Assembly: GCA_031472005.1 (NCBI GenBank) | Contig: PZJY01000011.1 | Location: 744,001-808,000, forward strand | Direction of reading: 5' to 3' | Length of the DNA: 64,000 nucleotides | Source of the DNA: Tetracladium setigerum | Lineage: Eukaryota; Ascomycota; Leotiomycetes; Helotiales | Shown here: positions 36,626-49,416 of the stretch, piece after piece | Layout: every line of letters begins with the position of its first letter | How positions within the stretch are numbered: position 1 is the first letter of the stretch | Notes under the pieces: generated by a model | Databases searched by the model: none | Told to the model about the DNA's origin: nothing | What the model saw: the letters and a program-made list of their open reading frames with translations, nothing else | Program-made: the position numbers and the translations under genes

Positions 36626-36642
36626 CGAAGGGGAAACCTTCG
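36626..36642 (+). promoter_or_regulatory. Short hairpin in the HIS7 leader
   Basis: CGAAGG and CCTTCG pair perfectly over a five-base loop (GGAAA), ending 22 nt before the ATG. It could form in the mRNA leader. No known riboswitch is recognised. Confidence 0.4.
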
Positions 36643-36664
36643 CAAATCAAATACTCAAGAAACA

Positions 36665-38376
36665 ATGCCTACAGTCCACCTTCTCGACTATGTGGCGGGC
36701 AATGTGCGAAGTTTGGTCAATGCGATTGAAAAAGTTGGGTACACGGTAGAGTGGGTTCGCTCACCAGAAGATGTAGAAAAGGCAGATGTAAGTGATCAAT
36801 GGCCTTACTTTCGCAATACCCTAACTTATTGGCATATTGACCATAAATTCACAAGCTAATCTCTATCTGCTAGCGTCTCATCCTTCCCGGCGTTGGCCAC
36901 TTTGGTCACTGCATGAGTCAATTCTCCTCTGCTGGCTACATCCCCGCAGTACAAAAACATATCGAATCTGGCAAGCCATTCATGGGAATATGTGTAGGAC
37001 TACAAGCACTATTTGAGGGATCCTCTGAACAGCCTGATGTGTCTGGATTGGGCGTTATAAAAGCATCACTCGATCGATTCGACGATTCGACGAAAGCTGT
37101 ACCCCACATTGGTTGGAACAATGCAAATACCGCCGGCGCAGATGTGTATGGTCTGCGACCAAACTCCAAATATTATTATGTTCACTCGTACAAGGTGCCA
37201 TACAGGAAAGGGGAGCTGGAAAGTCAAGGGTGGACAGTCGCAACGGGAAATTATGGTGGGGAGGAGTTTGTGGGAGCTGTTGCGAAAGGAAATATTTTGG
37301 CTACACAATTCCATCCGGAGAAAAGTGGTAATGCAGGGCTGAGGGTTTTAAAGGCATTTTTGGAGGGAGATCGACCGACTGCTGGGACATCAGTACCTGA
37401 GGCTATCCACCAAGGATTGACCCGAAGAGTTATTGCATGTTTGGACGTACGGACAAACGACCAGGGCGATCTTGTCGTCACGAAAGGAGATCAATACGAT
37501 GTGCGAGAGAAAACAGAGGGTGGCAATGTCAGGAATCTGGGAAAACCAGTTGAAATGGCAAAGAAATACTACGAACAAGGTGCCGACGAAATCACTTTCC
37601 TAAACATTACCAGCTTCCGCGACTGCCCACTCGCAGATCTACCCATGTTAGAAATCCTGCGCAAGACGTCAGAGACGGTGTTTGTGCCATTGACAATTGG
37701 TGGTGGAATTAGAGATACAACCGATACCGATGGAACGAAAGTTTCCGCTCTTGAAATCGCAACGATGTATTTCAAAAGTGGTGCCGACAAAGTCTCGATT
37801 GGATCAGATGCTGTAATTGCCGCAGAGGAATATTATGCCAACGGAAAGAAGTTGTCGGGCAAGACGGCGATTGAGCAAATCTCGGGCGCATATGGAAATC
37901 AAGCTGTGGTTGTGAGTGTAGACCCTAAACGAGTTTACGTCGCTACAGCCGAAGAGACAAAACATAATACCATCCAAACGAAAACGCCAGGACCAAACGG
38001 AGAAAACTTCTGTTGGTACGCGTGTACTATCAAAGGAGGACGCGAAACCCGGGATATGGATGTTGTCGAACTGACCCAAGCTGTAGAGGCGATGGGAACA
38101 GGCGAGATTCTTCTGAATTGCATAGACAAGGATGGAACGAACAGTGGCTTTGACTTGGAGCTGATAGAGCAAGTCAAGAGCGCAATCACCATTCCAGTGA
38201 TAGCTTCTAGTGGAGCGGGAAATCCAGGTCACTTTGAGGAGGTTTTCTCGTCCACAACGACCGATGCAGCTCTTGGTGCGGGAATGTTCCATAGAGGGGA
38301 GTATACGGTGAAGCAAGTCAAGGATTTCCTGGCCGAGAAGGGTTTATTGGTTAGACAGGTAGAGGAGGATATATAG
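36665..38376 (+). CDS. HIS7: Imidazole glycerol phosphate synthase, fused HisH-HisF
   Basis: Exons 36665..36787 and 36874..38376 flank an 86-nt intron and encode 541 residues (1626 nt), the normal length of fungal HIS7. The N-terminal half is the glutamine amidotransferase: nucleophile Cys in GICVGLQALFEG and His-Glu in ATQFHPEKSG. The C-terminal half is the HisF (beta-alpha)8 barrel: RVIACLDVRTNDQG with the catalytic Asp, LTIGGGIRD and VIASSGAGNPGHF phosphate-binding loops, and the second Asp in NCIDKDGTNSG. Ammonia from glutamine is channelled to convert PRFAR into imidazole glycerol phosphate and AICAR, linking histidine and purine synthesis in the cytosol. The start MPTVHLLDYVAGNVRS matches the family. 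The TGACTCA box upstream implies amino-acid starvation control. Confidence 0.97.
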
Positions 38377-39003
38377 ATAGACATTTGAATTTAAGCATTG
38401 ACACATGTTTTTTGATATTCAAGTTGATGATCCTATGACATGACGAGTAAGAGTTGCAAGTCCATAAGACGGAGAACCCCAAAAAGACTTACAATAAAAA
38501 ATCTCTACGTCTTTTCCACCTCTTATTCTGAAACACCTCTCGACAGACGAAGCAGTCCCTTAAAGCCATACTAGGACTCAAAGCCCGATAATAAGACATA
38601 ATGCTTTTTTCTTTCCCCACTCTATCATCCCACCACAGAGCCAAGCAAGTCCACATACTTTCCACAGCCTATTGGCATCAACACCACCTTTCAGTCTCCA
38701 GTATTCCAGGCAGAATGAAGTGATGCATCGTCGCTACCAAGGTTTGGATTTGTAACCCGGATTTAACCCGGTGTAACTCCAATAGATAGATAGATACCTT
38801 ACCTTAGGCAAAGTGGGGTGGGTTTACCCCACGGCTGTTGACGGCAGTTCAGATATATATAGTTAAACCAAAGAGAAAATATTAAGATCTGTTCAAACCT
38901 CAAAACTTCACAGCAGCGTAAACAAACTTCTTCTTCTTCTTCTTCAAAAAAGCCTACAGCTTCAGAATCCCTTCAAAAAATAGTCTGCAAAGAGACATAG
39001 AAA
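38377..39003. other. Intergenic region with CTT repeat
   Basis: 3' flank of HIS7 and leader of the next gene, which carries a (CTT)n tract at about 38929-38944. No gene. Confidence 0.5.
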
Positions 39004-40334
39004 ATGTCAACCCAACAACCAACAAACATTCTCGTCCTCGGAGCCGGCGAGCTAGGCACCTCCATCCTCAAAGCTCTCTCCTCCCTCTCCCCGCCCACAA
39101 CCAAAATCTCCGTCCTCCTCCGTCCCGCCACAATCAATACCACCACGCCCTCCAAACAAACCGAACTAGCACTCCTCTCCTCCCTCAACGTCATTTTCGT
39201 CCCCGGCGACGTTGTCAGCTCATCCCCCACCGAGCTCTCCGCGATATTCAAACCCTATGATCTAGTGATCTCATCTTTGGGATTCGTATCCGGCCCAGGA
39301 TTGCAGGTTAAGATTACCAAAGCGGTTCTTGAGGCTGGGGTGAAGAGATATGTGCCGTGGCAGTTTGGAGTGGATTATGATGTTGTGGGGAGGGGAAGTG
39401 TGCAGCCCGTTTGGGATGAGCAGTTGGATGTTAGGGACTTGTTGAGGGGGCAGGGGAAGGGGATGACGGAGTGGGTGATTGTTAGTACGGGGTTGTTTAT
39501 GAGTATGCTTTTTGAGGGGTGGTATGGTGTGGTGGATTTGGATGCTGAAGAGGAGAAGGTTGGTGATGTTGATGGTGATGGGGAGGGAAAGGGTGTGGTG
39601 AGAGCCTTGGGGAGTTGGGGAACTGAAGTTACCGTTACGACGCCAGAGGACATTGGAATTCTGACGGCGAAGGTGGTTTTTGCGGTAGGCGAAGAGAGAG
39701 TGAGTAATGAGGTTGTTTATGTGGCTGGTGAGACGATTAGTTACAGTCGGGTGGCGTGGGTGGTGGATACTGTCTTGGAGAGGAGGTTGAGAAGGGAGGT
39801 TTGGAGTGTTGATTGTAAGTCTTGGGTCCCTTTTCGTGACACTGGAGAGTGTCAGAATCCATGGAATGAATGCAAGTGTTGGAAGTTTGTACGTCATTCT
39901 CAAGCCTTGAGTTCCAAACTAAGTACCAGAAGACGTTCCCTGGGCAGAGAGAGCACTTGGGAGCTCTTTCCAGTACTTATACTTGGAGTTCAAAGCCTGA
40001 GATTGAAGCCGCTTTTCAACTTTCGTATTCTGTCACCACTGGCTGATCATGTTCACCAAGAGGAATGGATGGTCTGAGACTTTGAGATTTTGAGGCTCTG
40101 GTTTTATTGGGTGATTGATACATTGCTGACATTTGTGTGATCGCAGACTTGAAGGAAGAGTTGAAGAAAGATCCCGAGAACGCAATCAAGAGATATCGAG
40201 TTGTGTTTGCGGAAGGCCGAGGTGTGGCGTGGGAAATGTCAAGAACATGGAATAAGAGAAAGGGGATCAAGGTTACCGATGTCGAGGCTTTTGTGAGAGC
40301 AAAGTTTGGCAAGGAAGTTGCGGAGGAACAATGA
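39004..40334 (+). CDS. NmrA/isoflavone-reductase-like NAD(P)-binding protein
   Basis: Exons 39004..39814 and 40147..40334 total 999 nt, 332 residues. The N-terminus carries the Rossmann dinucleotide loop NILVLGAGELGTSILKAL, and the core has YDLVISSLGF and VKRYVPWQFGVDYDVVGRG, typical of NmrA-like/isoflavone reductase-type atypical SDR proteins. The usual catalytic YxxxK is not evident, as in NmrA itself. Such proteins act as NAD(P)H-dependent reductases or redox sensors; the substrate is unknown. The splice restores SVDYLKEELKKDPENAIKRY. The intron is 332 nt, much longer than others in the window; without splicing the frame would end at 40077 with an unrelated basic tail. Plausible alternative: a cinnamyl-type oxidoreductase. 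Confidence 0.82.
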
Positions 40335-40480
40335 AGGAAGGTGACAAAATCTAGTGGTATTCGCTTAAATTAGACATATGAATCTCAGTCTCCCCTAACG
40401 TACAATACAAAATACCTCCCATATATAATACGGCTTGCCGAATAATCTCAAAATAGATTGCAAGCAGAGACACAGCTCTA

Positions 40481-42353
40481 TTAATCCTGGTGCCATCCCT
40501 GAACAATTGTCACAGGTCCCTTGAAGCTCTTCTTCGCTCGGAGCCAGTAATCAGCAGTGCTGCCCAATCCCAGAGCGACGAACATCAAAACAGCCCAGTT
40601 GAAACCCTCCAAGGTGACTTCTCTGGATTCGGGCCAGAAACACCAGAAAAATGCGAAAATAGAGTACAAAAATCCACCTGCGTTGATGAACACTCCCGCC
40701 TTGCCGAGACTCCAGCGGGCTTTGGGGAGTGTCTCGGGGTGCTTGATGCGGCGCCAGAGAACACATCCAATTGAGATCATGTATGATAACATGAGAGCAA
40801 CCAGATTGAGGGAAATAATAGCGTTGAATGCGACATCTGATCCGATGTTGATCAGGGAGAGAACAATGGTGAAAAGAGATGTAAATGTGACGGCATTGAC
40901 TGGGACGCGACGAGTCGGGTGGACAGTTGCGAGCCATTGGGAAAATGGAAGACCGCCATCACGAGCAAAGGCCCATGTTTGTCGGGAAGTGGATAAGTTG
41001 AAACTGAGTGTTCCGGCAAAGATCAAGAGGGTCATGATGAAGCACAGTCCGTTGACACCTCCGAGGTTGACGGCTTGTTGGAAAACGTAGATGTGTGGCC
41101 ATCCGGTTGCGTCGTTCAAGGCAAGATCCATATCGGGGATCGCGAAGAGGAAAGTGATAAGCCCGATGAGACCGATCAATGCGTTAAAGAGGTAGGATTG
41201 AATGATTGCGCGAGGAACGGCAATACCTGCATCCTTGATTTCCTCTGCCATATGGGCAGCTGCATCAGAGCCTATTTCATATTAGCTCAACGTTGTGTAA
41301 GTTCGAGAGGCTGTCTTACAAATTAATCCGTAGATGGATGAGATTTGTCCCACCATCAAGCTGACACCCATTGTTTGCCATCCACCACCATCAGTGAATT
41401 TCGTGAACACGGTTTCGGCAGTCGCATGAGGTGCCAAAGTCCAGAGGATGATCATGACGGCGAGAAATCCTCCGACATGGACAATGAGCATCATGTTCTG
41501 GAACATTGGCATGGCTCGCGAGAAGTAAACGTTGCCAATCCACACGACCAATGTGATGGCAAACACGAAGAGTGTTCCTTGCCAATTCTTAGCTTCATAA
41601 TCGGGATAGTTGATTCCAATCTGAGCTTGAATCATGGTGCCCACCAGGAATGGACCTGTTTGCATGTTAGTCAGGTGATACCAGAGACTCGAATTCATGT
41701 GAAGAGATTGACGAGTCTTTACGACTCTCCATTTTTTAATTGTACGCACCTGAGGCTGTTCCGGCTTGCCAAGAGATTGTAGACATCCAACCTGTTAAGT
41801 GGGAGAGATATTGCTGGTATTGCGAAGGTGCGAATTCGGAAACCCAGTGGTATTGTCCTCCGGAGGTTGGAGCAATACTACTCATTTCCGCAAGGCTTAC
41901 GTTCACGAAACTCATTCCGACGAAGGTCCAGATATAACTCCAAAATAATCCTGCGCTCCCTCCATCTAGCAGTCCCGTAAAACTCGCCCTGGACAATGAG
42001 TCAGTTCTCTAGCTGCTTGCAGAAACTGGATGCCAATACTTACACAACCATAACTTCCCAAGTACCTTGAAGAATCATCGTAAAGCTTACAGCAGAGAGA
42101 GGACGGAAATTCCTCTAGAAGTCATTGTTAGTTAATGATTGAAGTGGTTCTCATGAAGTGATCATACCCGTAGCTCTTGCGTCTTTCCCATACGGTCCAT
42201 ATCATTGTTATCATTGCGCGTTGAATCGAATTGACTGTGATAGTTGTCTTCGGCATCTCCACCAACATCAACTCCATCAAAGGAATTGAGTTTATTGCTC
42301 TCCATGGCGCTGGAGTTCGCTTCGCCCTTGATGTTGTCGCTTCCGCTGCTCAT
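40481..42353 (-). CDS. APC-superfamily amino acid/GABA/choline permease
   Basis: Five exons with four short introns and no frame problems. The N-terminal about 60 residues are hydrophilic (MSSGSDNIKGEANSS). The transport core then begins RNFRPLSAVSFTMILQGTWE and continues with about 12 hydrophobic segments, including GLFWSYIWTFVGMSFVNVSLAE, the family signature SGGQYHWVSEFAP, and MAEEIKDAGIAVPRA. These match the fungal UGA4/HNM1 group of the APC superfamily, which carry GABA, choline or other amines across the plasma or vacuolar membrane with protons. Substrate not readable. The last exon contains five or six helices and ends KGPVTIVQGWHQD. An in-frame upstream start candidate reaches 42443, but the ATG at 42353 (AAG before ATG) fits the family better. 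Confidence 0.92.
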
Positions 42354-44006
42354 CTTGCCGCGTCGAACACTTCGCAGAAGGAAGTCAGATAAGTAGTCGT
42401 GAAAATGAGCGTGTAGAAAGGAAGGAGGGGATGTCGATGGCAACGGCAGAGAATCAAACTTTCATCTATATTATCAAGAGGTGGAAGGACTCCACATCCT
42501 GGTGAGAACCAATGGATTGCATCTCGGCCCTGCACGATAACAATCTAACCACGCGTAGATTTGGTTCCGTCGAGGGGGTTTTGCTTGACAGCTTCTTCAG
42601 CGAGTGGTGCGGTACATTATTTTCTGCACCCCCTCGTCCGGACTTCGTAGTACTGTAGTTAGGTAAAGGGACCGGGATGGAAGCGCAGCGGGCCTTCCCG
42701 AAGCTTCGATCCACGAATCACACCAGCATATTTACTCGAAGGCGTAGGACCTCGCTTAGAGTCCCTGCAAGTTCCGCACGGCAGAGAAGTTGACTCCAGG
42801 GGTCATCGGCCTTGAGGCTTGAAGGCAAGATCTTGCCATTTCCTTTTTTTTGGGAGGCAATGTTTTCATTGTTTTCCCGTTTTGGCCGTTGTATCGTTGT
42901 GCTGACATCTGACCCAATTGCAACCGAGAAGCTAAGCATTGTGAGCCTATGGTTTACTTCAGTCAGCTCTCCTCAAGTTGCCACAATAATCAGAACTTCG
43001 GGATTTGTATCCAATATCATGTAATGTATGTTTGTCGCCTCGGGTTGCAAGTTTTCGAGTGTACGGTGGGCGAATTTCTACGGTATAGCATGCGATTTCA
43101 AAACACTAGCGGCCAAAACGAAATACGAGCCAAACAAGGCACAAATTGATGGGACATAAGGTTTTTTATCTTGCAAGGAACAGATTCAAACTCAAATTAT
43201 TGCGACCCGCCGGCACTCGCCATCTTGCCAGTGATGAGCCTCATATTTAGGGTAATGGGTCGAGGTCGTGCACTTGTCAACAAAGAGCCAAGCGAAAAAG
43301 GCTTGGAAATGGTCACGCTCAAAATCCACTTCTTTGGTTACATCGACTGATTTTACCCACTCTAGACACGACATCGAGACAAACGACTTGACTTCCAATT
43401 TCGAAATCTTACAATATGCGCTAAACTTGGGGGTCTTCTTGTTGCAAAGAATAGTTTGGCACCACCGTACCACTAATGCACAATAATGCGTTCCAGCCGA
43501 TGCCGCCGTCAAAGGGGTACGCCTTTAGATTCGTCTAGTCGTCTCGAGCTTACACCAATGAGGAAAAAGTGATCGAGGTGGCTTTTCAAAATCTACTACT
43601 GGTAGTACTCCTCCGTGCTTCGCAAGTGGAGTTCTGAAGCAAGCTGTCAGCCAAAGCTCGAAATCTGTAAGCGACCAATTACCCACCTCGGTGTCCATGT
43701 CTGGAATCTTGGATATTTGTGGTACGGAGCATGAGACTGAACCTAAATTCCGGGACAACGAGGTTGTCCTGGTTTGCAAGCCTCCGCACACTCTATCAGT
43801 CTTTTTCTTTGGTTTTTCACCCGACGGCGGTCGTTCCACTTGCAAGGCGGCTTGCCAAGTCCCTTGATGTATCTTCCGTACCCCATACTGCTTCTCCAGA
43901 TCAGATTTCCTTCTGATACTTTAAGATAAAGACTTTCGGCACTACTTGCAGTGACTGCTGTTCACCTCAACGAAAGCAGACCTAACGAAAGATCACAACC
44001 GCAGAC
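42354..44006. other. Intergenic region between the permease and the rhodopsin-domain gene
   Basis: Divergent promoters. Frames at 43192-43916 have no recognisable family. No RNA genes or repeats of note. Confidence 0.5.
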
Positions 44007-45391
44007 ATGGAAGAAGAAACTCCCGCCAGCACTGCTATCGTCGTTCCACCGCCGTATGTCATTAATAGTACAGACCGAGCGGGGATCATTGTTGTCGTCA
44101 CTACATTTTGTCTGATTTCAGTTTGGTTCCTGTTCGTCATCCGAGCGTACATTCGAGTCAAGGTCAACGGGCCGTGGAAGATTGACGATACCTGTGTGGC
44201 AATAGCAACGGTACGGCTTTGTAGCGTTGAAGTAGTCGAGTATACAAGCTTATTTAAGGTCTAGGTTCTCACAACTGTGCGATCTGCAGTTGTGTACGTC
44301 GAAGTTGGAAGGGGATATGGCAAGTCAAGCGAGTTACTTGAAGCTGGTGCAGAAGCAGGAATAGGAAAGGTATGACAGAACCCGGCTTAATTTTACAGCC
44401 TTTCCATCCTAATTCGAGATATAGGCCATCTTTGGGGATACTATTTTATACCTCATTGCCATGTTATTTTCGAAATGCGCCGTGCTCCTTCTCTGTCAAC
44501 GTTTGACACCAAAGAAAGGACATTGGATTGCCATTTGGGCCATCCTCGGTTTGGCGGTATGCTGGGCTGTAGCATCAATCCTACTGCTAGCAGTTAAATG
44601 CAATCCTACACATCCATGGGCAGACATCGCAGATCAATGCACAAGTCTCGTAAGTTACAAACTCAGCAGTTTCAGTTCTTCACACTGATGATAAGCAGGC
44701 TGCGCGATGGAAGGCAATCTGTGCTGTGGACATTGTTTCTGAATTCGCAATATTCTGTTGTGCGATATACTTGGTCGCAGGACTTCACATGTCGTGGATC
44801 TTGAAAGCAATCGTTGTTGCTGCCTTTGGAATTCGACTTCCGTAAGTTGCCAACGCTTAATATAGCTAATAAATAACTGTCCACTAACAAAAGACCTAGA
44901 ACAATTCTATTTTCTGGGATCCACCTCAACGCCCTTCTCAAAGAAATCAGCGCTCCAGATCCAACACTCGCAGGTGCAATTACCTCCGCCTGGCGACAGA
45001 TTGAATTGGATTTCGCCATCGTGGCATGCACACTTTCCTCACTTGGAGCCTTCCTCAAACCATTCGACAACGAACTAGGCCCTCACGATCTGATACAAAC
45101 CCAAACGGTATACCGACCAACGGTAGTCGAAACTTCGCCATGAACTCTCTCCGCTCCGGTGCACAACACAAACCCCCTTCAGAGGTCTCGATAAACCAGC
45201 CGATTTTAAGACCAGATCCGAATATGAATACTGCGACTGCAACAGCAATGTTCAGTAGTAATACGGCGTTGAGTGATCGCGCGAGTGTGGAGAGTAATGA
45301 TAGCAAAAAGGGGATTATCATGAAGAAGCAATGGGTGGTTGATCGTGGGTCCAGGAGGGACAGTGACGAAGATACCGACAAGCGAGCTTGA
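44007..45391 (+). CDS. Rhodopsin-domain (Pth11-like) integral membrane protein, one frame break
   Basis: Five exons (44007..44210, 44265..44369, 44425..44649, 44699..44841, 44900..45391; introns 49-58 nt) total 1169 nt, one short of 390 codons. Seven hydrophobic segments can be traced, starting AGIIVVVTTFCLISVWFLFV and including AIFGDTILYLIAMLFSKCAV and WVAI-type WIAIWAILGLAVCWAVA. The R-x-Y-I-R-V / W-K-I-D-D element after helix 1 and the closing LGAFLKPF are typical of the fungal rhodopsin domain family (PF20684), a large group of Pth11-related receptors. The frame breaks at CCC 45080-45082, just after NELG. One extra C turns a short end (VVETSP) into the expected hydrophilic tail with SRNFAMNSLRSGAQ and ESNDSKKGIIMKKQWVVD. 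Ligand unknown. Confidence 0.85.
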
Positions 45392-48300
45392 GTGTGATTG
45401 TTTTCAATAATTTTGATTTCGTTGCTTGCTCTTGTTTTAGCGAGCGAGAATGATGTATTGTGTATTTTTATAATGAGATACCAGGTGGTAGGGATGTGAT
45501 TTAAAAAGGATGGGCCGGCTGGGGGATGGGTAAACAAAGGACAGGAGAGGGTATATTTCAGAGAAAGAAATGTTTGATACATTTTTAGACGCGATACAAG
45601 TAAGAAACAGAATTAGAATTCAATATTTTAGATATCTACTTTACCGTCCATTACTACTTGACTTGAGCGATATCTACCTTGTACACAGTTCTCATAAATG
45701 TAGCAGGTAACGCATCCCTTTTTGACAATGGAAGCCCTTCATTGCTGCTTCCTGAAGTCCAGGAAGAACCTTGATTTTTGAAAGTGCTTGCAGCAGATTT
45801 TAGCCCATGGTCTTTTTGTTACCATCCTGGAAATAACAGTAGAATTTTGCCCATTTCAAAGTCATTTCCATATCGCGTAAAAGAACGGTCAAACTTCTCC
45901 ATTCCAAAGACCACCGAATTCGTATTTTCCACTTCTCCAGAAACGCCGGCTCCTCCACCCACCCCGCCGACGGAACACACACAGGCCCTCTCCTCAGTGC
46001 TAAACAACGGGAGCTATCTGATCATCCCGCGATGTTTGCGATCCAAATTTTCCGTCCCTTCTTTCGTCACATCTTTTATCTCCCCTTTTCCTCCATCACA
46101 TCCAGCTTCAGCCAAAAACTCAAAGCACATTTGCACGCCTCCTTCCTCGTACTTCTATGCGAGGGCGAGGTCCCTCCACCCAACCATGCCCAGTCTTCAG
46201 AGGATCCAAAAGCTTTGCTGGTAGAGACATCTTGGCTCTTCAGCCATTTGGGGCATTGAAAAACAGCTTCCCCTGTCGTCTCCAACACTATTACATCCAC
46301 GGCAATTATGCGCAGATTCTGGCGAGCCGAGCAAAAGGAAGGAAATGAGAGCGTTGTTCGGCTTCAGATGTCACGCATTATGATTTGGTATGTTTCGATT
46401 ATTGCCATGTGGTTGTTCGCCATCCATATATTTTCTTTTTGCAAGTTCGTTTATTCTGGAGAACTTCTCTTCGAGTCAGGCTCTTTGGACGGGGAAACAT
46501 CTTCCACCTGTACTCTTCAGAACTTACGACCCGCTTCGCTTCGCCGGAAGTCTCACTACCTACTCGACTTCGGCCCTCTTCTTCTAGCACTACTCGCCAG
46601 CTTGTTCTTTGTCACTCCAGAGTCCAGAACATGGAGGTCTGTCTCCTCAAAGGCTCCAAAGGCTCAAACCCACCAAGTCCACAGAATCCGTTACAACATG
46701 CCCACTTGCCACGGCTCCCCGGCAGCATGGGCTAGAGATTCGCCCCCACACCCAAAGAGGATTATGGCCCGAAACAATGTTGAACCACCCCGTCCACTTT
46801 TCCTCGCAAGAACTTTCAACAACAGCAACTCCGTAAAAGTCGTAATATATTTGGCTTTGGAAAAACCCTGGTCGCATCTCATAAGAAACAGAGGGAGAGA
46901 CGGATAAATGGCATGAGGCGTCAGGTGTTGTTGGTACCTACTTTGTATGCCGCTCATCTGACGCAAACATTAAAATAAACCCAACCGGGTTATTTCTCTC
47001 CCACGTGTTGGAAGATAAGCGACACGATCGCTGTTGAAGGATTTTTTATTCCTGGGAGTTGGGATCTTGGGATCCTTTCCTGTCAGTTGTGCCTCATTCC
47101 TGCATGCCTTCTTCGTTTTTTTCTGCAAGTGTTTTTTGCTTGATGAGCAGGGATATCGCGTGGTCTTTCAACATCATCATCCATCCATCCATCAGGGTTT
47201 CACACAATCTGCTTTTTCTTTCTGTCTGAATTTCGGAACGTCTGAAGCTAGTTGCTCGAAATTCGCGGCCCTCCTAGCTGGTTCTAGCTACTAGCCGAAC
47301 CCTTCCATGAATGTACTCGTATGTGGCTTTTGGAAAAATCTCGTTTGACCGGTTGGAGGCGTCTGTCAAAAAAAGAGGAGCGGCCCGATAAGTCCAAAGT
47401 TACAGTGGTTGGAAACTTGGTAGTGGTTCGTTCACCTTTTAGGTTTCATCGCCTCATTTCGCCCTTCGGGCTTTTCATCAAAAGAAAATAAGGGCATGGC
47501 AAAATTGTGGGCAATAATGGAAATGTTTCATATTATTTCACAAAAGTACTGTAATCAAACGATTCTGAGCCCCTTCCATTCGAATGATTCGACTTCTTAT
47601 TGCGTAATTCCATCATGCAGCACCTATCCAAATAGGAAGTCTACCTGTAACCAAGATTTCTGAGGTTACATTGGATCTATAGCATATTACATGAGACCTT
47701 GAACATTTTCCTTTCTGTCCTGCATCGTTGGCAGTTTAAATTCCCGGTATCCTAGTTTTCGCTTTTTCCAAGACTTCCTTGGAATCCTTCTCTTCAAGTC
47801 CGACTTGACGTCGCAATAAGAGCGGAGTTACCAATTCTTAGTGACTGGTTCTCTCGGATTCCGTTTCTGGATATTTTCTTCTGGGCATCGGATCCTGCAG
47901 TTTTAAATTCCCGATATCCCAGTCAGTCAGTTCTTTCACACTTTTCAGAAAAGCATGAGAGGTCTTGCCACTTGCCAATCCTTTTCAAATCCTTCCGGAA
48001 TTCTTCTCTTACGTCGTAGCCGTCCAGTACTGCAGGGACATACATACAGCTACGCCGTAACGGAGTTTATGAAGTCTTACGTGACTGGTTCCTTGTTGGA
48101 GATCATTCTTTTCTGCACTTCGTGTGAATCGTGTCAGCGGCGGGTGTGAAATTATTTGATTGATCGGTTGATTCGGTTCACGGCAGCATTGGTTGTTGGA
48201 GTGAGATTTTAGGTTTCTTGGTATCTTGATTTCTTGGTTTCTTTTCTTTTCATGTTCTGAGATGAAAATTGAAATTCGAATGGATGGCCGTGATGATGGT

Positions 48301-49416
48301 GATCTTATTATGGCCCCTTCAGTAGTGCTCACTCCACAGTGAGATTTTCTCAGGAAATTACTCAATCTGTTGGGAATGTAAACCTTTTGCGGATGAGATA
48401 AGAATCATAAAATGTAGTAAGGGGCGTAGAAAGAAAGGCGTGAGAAAACGTCATCTCTGCGAAAGGAAAGCGAAGGTAGGTAATGAACGATGTAACAAGG
48501 CAAATAAAATCGAGCGTGTGCGGCATTTGATATCGGCACTGCATTTGTCCCGATTCCGAGAATGAAAGTCTTCGGCTGCCCAAGATGGATGCACTTTTGA
48601 CCCTTGAGACGACCTTGGAATGCCGGATACTGTCCAGGGTTGAATAAGAAAGTTTGTGGTTGAGAATACAGTAGTCGTTCCCTCACTGCTCCACTTCATT
48701 TCATCCAGTTGATCACCTCCAATACCAACAAAGTCTTCGGCCATCTCCTCCCTCTGAATAATCCTCCCTCGCCCTCATCTGTTCCCAAGCTTAGGCCGGC
48801 ACATAACATGCCAAAGAGTGTAGCCGGACCTTCACGCCAAACCTGGCAGATTCACATGGTATGGCTCGCGTTGTGTGAGAGGTTCTTAACCGAGACGTAG
48901 AAGACTCTAATCCAAATCGAATTTATCTACAAGACACATCTAGACGAGAAAGTTGCCACTATTAACTACCTATCAAACAAAAGACATCATATGGCCCAAA
49001 GCTAGAAAAGGCGAGGTATCGCTTGATAGCATGGGATATAGATAGGGAAGGACACAAGGAGGCTAAACCAGAGACAGGTGACGTGAGCAACGAAATCAAG
49101 TAAAGAAACGAAGCAAGGCTTTTGAGGACGATTTTGGACACACTGCTCTCCCTAGTGCAGCTGTCTCAAATGAAGCGCTTGAGTAAAGTAGGAATAATAA
49201 GGAAATATTGGAAGAGTTGATTTATGATTTGACGACTTGGACGAAGTACTGCTCAGCATGAGCTTCAACAAGAACAGAAGAAGTTATGGTTACACTCGAT
49301 ACTGCGAGAATGGTATCAACACCTGCAAGTTTAATGCACAAGTACTCGTTTCCCTAGCAAAACTGTTTCTTTTCGAGGTGTATCATCCCATCAGGCGGCT
49401 ATAAATTTTAAGGTTC
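45392..49416. other. Longest gene-poor stretch (4.0 kb)
   Basis: Several overlapping frames of 100-200 residues occur on both strands at 45.8-46.9 kb, but none has a domain, consistent splice signals or clear codon preference. A CATC repeat (about 47173-47193) is minor. I cannot support a gene here; a long non-coding transcript or a decayed gene is possible. Confidence 0.45.

Larger units (their letters stand above)
34204..36664. other. Intergenic region with GA repeat and AT-rich stretch
   Basis: Upstream of two divergent genes. It holds a GA microsatellite (35417-35440), an AT-rich stretch (about 36240-36400), and the HIS7 promoter with a TGACTCA site. No gene supported. Confidence 0.55.

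Noticed and set aside
40557..41090. 177-residue plus-strand frame inside the permease gene
   Set aside because: It is antisense to the conserved transmembrane exon of the permease.
45778..46907. Frames of 148 and 199 residues in the large spacer
   Set aside because: Serine/proline-rich, low-complexity translations on several frames at once, with no domain, so not supported as genes.
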